A DNA stretch of 64,000 bases, taken from Diplolepis rosae. Lineage: Eukaryota; Arthropoda; Insecta; Hymenoptera; Diplolepididae. Made by a program: the position numbers and the translations under genes. The stretch covers positions 5,208,001 through 5,272,000 of the forward strand of contig JAPYXD010000680.1 in assembly GCA_030998225.1 (NCBI GenBank), in the 5' to 3' direction. Below the pieces are notes generated by a model. It ran no database searches. It saw nothing but the letters and a program-made list of their open reading frames with translations, and was not told where the DNA came from. Positions 58,597 through 64,000 of this stretch are shown one piece after another (the first letter of the stretch is position 1; every line of letters starts with the position of its first letter).

Positions 58597-58636
58597 ATCA
58601 CTGATGAGGGAACCGATCTGAGCCAAAACGTCTGAT
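58597..58636 (+). ncRNA. Hammerhead-ribozyme-like motif 7, degenerate
   Basis: ATCA pairs with TGAT as stem I. CTGATGA fits the core and the cleavage triplet would be the canonical GTC. The second core block reads CAAAAC in place of CGAAAC, so the required G is lost and stem II pairs poorly. GACCCT follows about 35 bases downstream. This looks like a dead copy of a related family, standing alone without an inverted partner. Confidence 0.45.
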
Positions 58637-58856
58637 TAAATCGACTTGATTATTTTTTGACCCTAAAAACAATTTTTTCCAACAACGTACCATTTTATTT
58701 TCTATAGATTCTTTGATAACTTGTAAATCATAAAAACTGTTTGACAACATTTTAAATCAATTTAATCATCAATATTACCCAATTTTTGTGTTAATTATGT
58801 TTAAATGCTTATGAGTAAGGCAAACTAATTTTTCAAATACTTGGATATTTTAAATA

Positions 58857-59165
58857 ATATTTTAAAGAATTTGAAAATCTTTCTGTGGAAAAAATGACGC
58901 TTTCGACTGCGCTGGGATTCGAGCCCAGGTCTTTCGATTGCCGGTCGACTGCTCTGACCACTGAGCTACACAGGCGTCCGACATCTCTTTCTCCACAGGA
59001 AGATCTCCTTATATCGCCTAGTGGCTCAGCCTTGCGGCTGTAAAATGATTTCAAATTAATTAGTTGAGTTTGAAATTTTTGTCACTGCCTACATTATCGG
59101 AGGATCACTAGTCGCGTGTCAGATAGGATACGTTGTCGACAGGTGTCCTCGTAGACAATTTCAAA
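58857..59165 (-). repeat. tRNA-derived SINE, second near-complete copy
   Basis: Minus strand: GACACGCGACTAG-containing module, ACAGCCGCAAGGCTGAGCCA, GATCTTCCTGTGGAGAAAGA, GTAGCTCAGTGGTCAGAGCA (A box), CCGGCAATCGAAAGACCTGG, GCTCGAATCCC (B box) and the CTTTCGAC-complement tail. The terminal 110-bp module lies in the opposite orientation relative to the tRNA-like part compared with the copy at 19463. Confidence 0.8.
58905..58975 (-). tRNA. tRNA-like region of the SINE
   Basis: A box GTAGCTCAGTGGTCAGAGC and B box GGGCTCGAATCCC are correctly spaced. The anticodon stem is TCGAC/TCGAA-like around CCGGCAA. The acceptor stem does not close. It is a pol III promoter remnant, not a tRNA gene. Confidence 0.65.
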
Positions 59166-59204
59166 CTCTTATATCGCAAATAATGCAAATAAATTTAATA
59201 TTTT

Positions 59205-59350
59205 AAAGAATTTGAAAATCTTTCTGTGGAAAAAATGACGCTTTCGACTGCGCTGGGATTCGAGCCCAGGTCTTTCGATTGCCGGTTCTCCTCCGATAAT
59301 GTAGGCAGTGACAAAAATTTCAAACTCAACTAATTAATTTGAAATCATTT
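59205..59350 (-). repeat. SINE copy, internally deleted
   Basis: The tail and B-box half are nearly identical to the copy at 58857 (CTTTCGACTGCGCTGGGATT, CGAGCCCAGGTCTTTCGATT). The sequence then jumps within the anticodon arm (GCCGGTT) straight into CTCCTCCGATAATGTAGGCA of the outer module. The A box is lost. Confidence 0.75.
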
Positions 59351-59528
59351 TAAATAATTTTGGAGTGAATTTGTATCTATATATAAAAAAAAACAATATA
59401 TTTTATTATTTACATCTTAGATTCACTGCAAAAATAACTTTATAACTGCGCGAAATCAGAAAATGCATGTTTTTAATTTTGATATGTCAGGGTCAACAAA
59501 TAATGTAACTCAGTTTCATTTTTTTCCC

Positions 59529-59566
59529 TCAAACGTTTCGACTCTGATCGGAGTCCTCATCAGTGA
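59529..59566 (-). ncRNA. Hammerhead-ribozyme-like motif 5
   Basis: Minus strand: TCA/TGA stem I (3 bp), CTGATGA, one extra G, stem II GACTC/GAGTC with loop CGATCA, GAAAC, GTT. All invariant core bases are present. Stem III is ACGU without a loop. Confidence 0.5.
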
Positions 59567-59814
59567 TCTTTATTTCTAAAATATCGAAAAAATAGCTAAA
59601 GTATTACACATATGAGGCCTATTTTGGTGTAAACTTTGGTAATGTACAAAGACTAAAAAAATGACGCAGTGACAACAGTGAAAAATAATATGTGTCTCTC
59701 CAGCAAACGAAAAAAGAAAAAATTTTAAACAATTATGGATTTCTGCTATAATCCTCCTATTTCTCAAGGATATTTGAGCTATTTAGCTATTTTTTGATAT
59801 TTTAGAAATAAAGG

Positions 59815-59852
59815 TCACTGATGAAGATTCCGATCAGAGTCGAAACGTTTGA
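59815..59852 (+). ncRNA. Hammerhead-ribozyme-like motif 6
   Basis: Partner of motif 5: TCA/TGA, CTGATGA, one extra A, stem II GATTC/GAGTC with loop CGATCA, GAAAC, GTT. The stem II change C to T relative to motif 5 keeps pairing through U-G. Confidence 0.5.
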
Positions 59853-59931
59853 AGGAAAAAAATAAAACTCTGAGTTATATTATTTCTGGACCCGAAAACC
59901 AAATTAAAAAACAAACCACTATTTATTGAGC

Positions 59932-60314
59932 TGAAGTTTGTGACGCGTTGTGTGGCGAATTTTTTTTTCTTTTTCGTCATATGATCTCCAAAACGATGAA
60001 GTATATGTAGAATACTGATTTTTGACAATAAAGGTAATGATAAAAGAAGAGAAGAAAGGACGGAGGATGAAAAAATTACTGATTGTGATCATGATTTCTC
60101 GATGAACCGCCATTGACTGATCTGCCATTTTGTGGTCGTTATTCGTTTTTTTCATTTGTGTGACATTTATTTCTGATTGGGTTGAAGTCTCGTGTGACGT
60201 ATTTTTTGGTGAAAAAATGTTGTTTTATCAAATATCAGTATTCTACATATTCCTGATCGTTTTGGAGATCATACGACGAAAACAAAATCGTCACCCAAGA
60301 CGTCACAAACTTCA
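59932..60314. mobile_element. Foldback element, 383 bp
   Basis: TGAAGTTTGTGACGCGTTGT at the left is mirrored by GACGTCACAAACTTCA at the right. GATCTCCAAAACGAT opposes ATCGTTTTGGAGATC and GTAGAATACTGAT opposes ATCAGTATTCTAC. The arms are about 95 bp. The spacer looks unique. No target duplication was identified. Confidence 0.78.
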
Positions 60315-60321
60315 ACCCAAT

Positions 60322-61350
60322 CCACTATTTATATCATTGTGCTTTGATATAAGACAGTTATTTATCATAAAATTTAATACCTGAATATATTAAATCTAGT
60401 ACAGTAGTGTATTGTTTCACAAATAATATACAGAGATATTAAATTTCATATACCAAAAATTTTGTCTGACTAATCAAAACTGAATAGTCCATGTGGCTAA
60501 TTGTAAGTGAATTATATTTTTCAGTAGAAATGGCTAAATCCATTTGTGTAGTTCATGAAATGCAGATGATTTAATTTCGTTAAATTTGCAAACCTTCTGT
60601 TAGTGGAGTAATTTAATATTTTAGTATCGTATATTTATATAGATTTTGAAAATTTACACATGTCTATTAAGTTTTGAACTTAAAGCGCAAATGGCGGATC
60701 TTACAACACAGCGCCTCGAAAACCTTTGTGGTTTCAGTTGTTTCGTCCAGCGATTATATATTAGCGACAAAAAAAATTGATTGCTAGTGAACAAGAAGAA
60801 GAAGTGGTTCTGTCGTGTTCATCGTATCGATACAAGTTCTTATGAAATAATTGCAGAATTTTTGATTATTATTAAATTAATATAGACGTATATTAATTTT
60901 ACAATACCTCAAGATAAATGCTACGATACTATGTACAGCAAATTTAATACACGTATATGCATATTGCTTCCAATACATTTATTGTAAAGTCGCTATAGAA
61001 ATTTCTAATAGTATACTGATCAAAGAAAGGTAAAATCTACAATTATTATCAGTTACTAAAATTATGTAAATCTAACGTACACAATTCATTATTCTCTCAA
61101 TGTGAAAATAGAGAATTTATTATATTAAATATTTATTTAAAGTTTTCATATTTCACGGAGTGATTTAGGTAGGATTTCGTTTATCTGGCTTTTTATCAGT
61201 ACAAAATTCCATTTCTCTGAAAAAACAACAGATTTTCGTAGATTGATTGTGGACAGTGTGCGATGTTTTCATATATATAATATTTGTGATATTTTTTCAT
61301 CAAATATAATGAACAACCATGACTAATACTTTTTATCAGTACGACTATAC
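60322..61350. other. AT-rich, nothing recognised
   Basis: No gene or repeat boundary recognised. A small GC-richer patch lies at 60680-60760. Confidence 0.45.
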
Positions 61351-61353
61351 TTT

Positions 61354-61391
61354 AATTTCTAATGAATATTATTTTTCTTTTTCAGGTAAGT
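61354..61391 (+). promoter_or_regulatory. Candidate recursive splice (ratchet) site 2
   Basis: TTTCTAATG (branch-point-like) is followed by ATTATTTTTCTTTTTCAG ending at 61385, joined directly to GTAAGT at 61386-61391. The pyrimidine tract is nearly pure T/C over about 12 bases before CAG. The layout is base-for-base comparable with the site at 26029 (TTTCTAAT, AATATT, T/C tract, CAG, GTAAGTC). Confidence 0.68.
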
Positions 61392-61392
61392 C

Positions 61393-63335
61393 ACGAGATA
61401 ATCAAACCAATTCAGAACCTAGCAGAAATAATAGTGAGTGTTGAAGTCCAATTAATGTACAATTAAACAAATATTACTCGTGAGAAGTTTTTTGGAAACA
61501 TTTAAAAAAGAGATCTTTGAATTTTGAAAAAAAGATTATTATCTCAGCCCTCCTTCAATAAAATAATTCTCGGATCGAAGCAATAACACAAGGTCGTAAA
61601 TAGTTTTGAGCTCGTTTATTACGACTTTAGAAAGCCTGAGAATCTTCTGATTCATAGAAAAGACTTAAAACTGTCGTAAGTACGAAGCTTCTAAATAACT
61701 GTAAATGCCCACATGTGTAAAATTTCGCGGGATAAAAACGATTTAAGATAACTAGTCCAAATCAATCAAAATCAAAAGTCAAAGAGGAAAGGGTGATCAG
61801 AGACTTGGGACTATCTTTGTCTAGTCTTAGCATTTAACACCTGGAATTCCAGAGATGAAGTCAAAGTGCCTAGATACAGTCAAAGTGCAGGATACATTCG
61901 ATGCTTCTGAATAAATCAATCCCCGGATGTACTTCTGGATGGTTTTTTTTCTGCACTTTATAGTCACGAAAATAAACAAAGGTCAAGAAAGAAGCGGCAA
62001 TGGTGTATAGAAAATTGTAATTAGTACCCTAGTGTTACCATACCTTGAGGTTCAAAGCTCTAAACGAAGGTCAACCGCAGATTAAATAAAACCGTGATGT
62101 TGATGAAAGAATCAAAAATACCGGTGGTTTTGGAAGTTAGTGTCTCATAACCTTAAACTCCTATCTCAAATCTGTTATTTTTAACGTTCTTGCCAAATGC
62201 AATAAAACCGAAGACTGTAAAATTGCTTCCTCATCTCAGATTCCAAGATTTTTCCAAAGGTTTTAGTCTATAACGACCTTCTTGTGTGGGAGGTTTTTGT
62301 CGTAAAATCCTGAGAGGAATTCTTCATATCGGCTCAATCGAAATTCAAGGGTAGGAGACTTATCGCTCCAAGCCGTAAAATATTTATTACAGGAAACAAT
62401 GTTAGCAACTTTTACTTCAAAGTTCAAACTAGTCCTAATCAGCTACTAAAAATGTCGTAAAAGAGAACCATTTCTGATTTTCTCAACATCTTTGAGTTTC
62501 AAAACTATCTGAAAAATTCACTTCAAAAAATCATCTCCCGGATTTCCAATTTTAAAAATAGAAATACCGCCTTTTTAATGCTTCTGTTTTATTATGTCAT
62601 TTATATTTCGTCTTAAAAAATTATTATTTCTACAAAGTCGTTAAATTAGCATAAGTATCTTCATGGAAAAAATAAAAATATCTAATGAGTGTAAAAATAT
62701 ATTTTTTTACAACTTCGACTTACGATATTCATAAGATATTGCCGAAATTTTAGTGTGAAGAGAATGGAGGAGTTTGAAAAGTATTAAATATAACGACGTG
62801 AATTTTTGGTCCTGAGAATCGATCATGAAGAGTAAAGATTGGTTTATCTGGCGGCTATGCCAACCTAAATAAGTACTTGGCTGCTGTTTATTGAGGCTTT
62901 ACCAAAGGCCAAAGTCAAAGTCAATCGACGATTGCTCGAAAGGGATGCAGACATGGTCAACAGTCACGTCCGAAAGGTGGACTCCCTGACCTCAGGTAGA
63001 CAGAATAGATAAGCACTCACATTGATGAATGTCTTTATGCAGACGCACCACAAAGAAAATAAAAGTTTGAGTGACCCATGTTACGTATATTTACAGAATT
63101 TCGGATACACCTTAAATATTTGAGCTTTTAGCCTGTTTAAAAAGGCATTGGCGACCTATGTCGGTCTTAAGGCTTGACAGGAAATTTAAACTTTCCAGAA
63201 TCATTTATTTCTTCGAACAGGTACGTCATTTTTGGGAAGAAACTGTCTTAACAAAATCAAATTACAAATAAACTCTAAAGTTTAAAAGGAATCTAAAGTT
63301 CCAGATATTTAGTTTATATACATATATACAGATAT
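61393..63335. other. Unique-looking intronic DNA
   Basis: Composition is slightly less AT-rich than average and free of recognised repeat families. No gene. A weaker splice-like juxtaposition (CGAACAG then GTACGT) lies at about 63221. Confidence 0.45.
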
Positions 63336-63338
63336 ACA

Positions 63339-63775
63339 AGTTTAGGGTTTTTTAAAAAAAATTCCAACGCCTTTACGTATTTTTAAACTAAAAATGTTTA
63401 ATTTTTTGGCCATTTTTTTGACATTTTTTAACTGAATAAATTTTTTGTTTTTCAATTAATTGTCATGATTCTAGTTTTATTTTGTTCCTTAAAATGTGGT
63501 GCAACTTTTTGGGTTTAGAAAATAAGGTAACATGACTGAAAAAAAGTTACTAATAAAATAAATATCCTAAAATTTTATTTTTTTTGTAACTTTTTTTCAG
63601 TAATGTCATCTTATTTTCCATATCCTAAAAGTTGTAAGGAAAAAAATTAAAAAAGAATCATGACAATTGGTTGAGAAACAAGAAAGTTATTTAAAGTCAA
63701 AGAATGACTAAAAAACTCAACATTTTTAGTTTAAAAATACGTAAAGTTGATGGGATTTTTTAAAAACCCCAAACT
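63339..63775. mobile_element. Foldback element, 437 bp
   Basis: AGTTTAGGGTTTTTTAAAAA at the left is mirrored by TTTTTAAAAACCCCAAACT at the right. ACGTATTTTTAAACTAAAAA opposes TTTTTAGTTTAAAAATACGT and the arms continue to near-complete pairing around a centre near 63557. No target duplication was recognised. Confidence 0.8.
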
Positions 63776-64000
63776 CTTTCTAAATAAAGGTTCCAAACAT
63801 AAAAAAATCATTTGGAAGGTCTAAACTCGAATAATAAAAATATTAAAGGTAGCGGATCCCCTTAATTTCAACACGAAGAAAAAAATACATTTATGCGCTA
63901 AGTCCATAAGTTAAAATAGTGATACATGGAGAAAAATATATGTCAAATATTACTAAACTTTTTGTAAACGCATAATTCAACATTTATTAGGATTTCTATT
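63776..64000. other. AT-rich window end
   Basis: Nothing recognised. Confidence 0.4.

Larger units (their letters stand above)
59487..59893. mobile_element. Foldback with a hammerhead-like motif in each arm
   Basis: The left arm (59487-59612) starts GTCAGGGTCAACAAATAATG and is mirrored by the right arm (59771-59893) ending ATTATTTCTGGACCCGAAA. Each arm has GATCAGAGTCGAAACGTTT. A spacer of about 160 bases has no coding potential. Same architecture as 20099 and 32136, with a different stem II sequence. Confidence 0.72.

Noticed and set aside
63205..63230. CGAACAG followed by GTACGT, a possible third recursive splice site
   Set aside because: The pyrimidine tract is short and interrupted by GAA before CAG, and there is no CTAAT-type branch word. 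Much weaker than the sites at 26029 and 61386.

Overview
The window reads as arthropod, probably insect, non-coding DNA. It is strongly AT-rich, it carries several Tc1/mariner, TTAA-target and tRNA-SINE insertions, it has no operon-like packing, and I find no intact protein-coding gene. No open frame resembles a cellular protein. The only recognisable coding remnants are two broken Tc1/mariner-type transposases. A hymenopteran-like insect is my guess from general texture only.

The best explanation for 64 kb without exons is that the window lies inside one or more very long introns of a gene read on the + strand. Two sites, at 26028/26029 and 61385/61386, support this. Each has a CTAAT branch-point-like word, a pyrimidine tract and a CAG joined directly to GTAAGT. 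This is the architecture of recursive-splicing (ratchet) sites known from long introns of Drosophila. The two sites are 35.4 kb apart and share TTTCTAAT about 30 bases upstream.

Layout. 1-900 is a degenerate satellite-like array of about 190-bp units, with relatives at about 3.4, 6.2-6.6, 11.7, 34.9 and 57.8 kb. 2.5-3.2 kb is an internally deleted mariner-like element. 6.9-20 kb carries several small inverted-repeat elements (MITEs, foldbacks, one hAT-type with an 8-bp duplication), a cluster of palindromic ATATCTAGATAT words and a tRNA-derived SINE. 20.1-21.4 kb, 32.1-32.6 kb and 59.5-59.9 kb are foldbacks whose arms each carry a hammerhead-ribozyme-like core pointing outward. 22.7-24.1 kb is a 1.4-kb non-coding, GC-hairpin-headed element with Helentron-like ends. 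26.6-28.0 kb is a tandem array of about 370-bp units. 31.7-33.3 kb holds two TTAA-target elements sharing one TTAA. 43.2-45.3 kb is a Tc1-like non-autonomous element loaded with other insertions. 46.6-52.8 kb is a four-level nest of elements, with a mariner outermost. 53.3-54.4 kb, 55.9-56.1 kb and 58.4-60.3 kb hold more inverted-repeat elements, two SINE copies and another hammerhead-like motif. 63.3-63.8 kb is a last foldback.

Between repeats there are islands of more balanced base composition (for example 1.3-2.5, 9.0-9.7, 15.4-16.2, 18.2-18.8, 29.6-30.0, 33.3-34.6, 45.5-46.1 and 52.8-53.3 kb). I see no function in them, but they are where conserved intronic enhancers would be sought.
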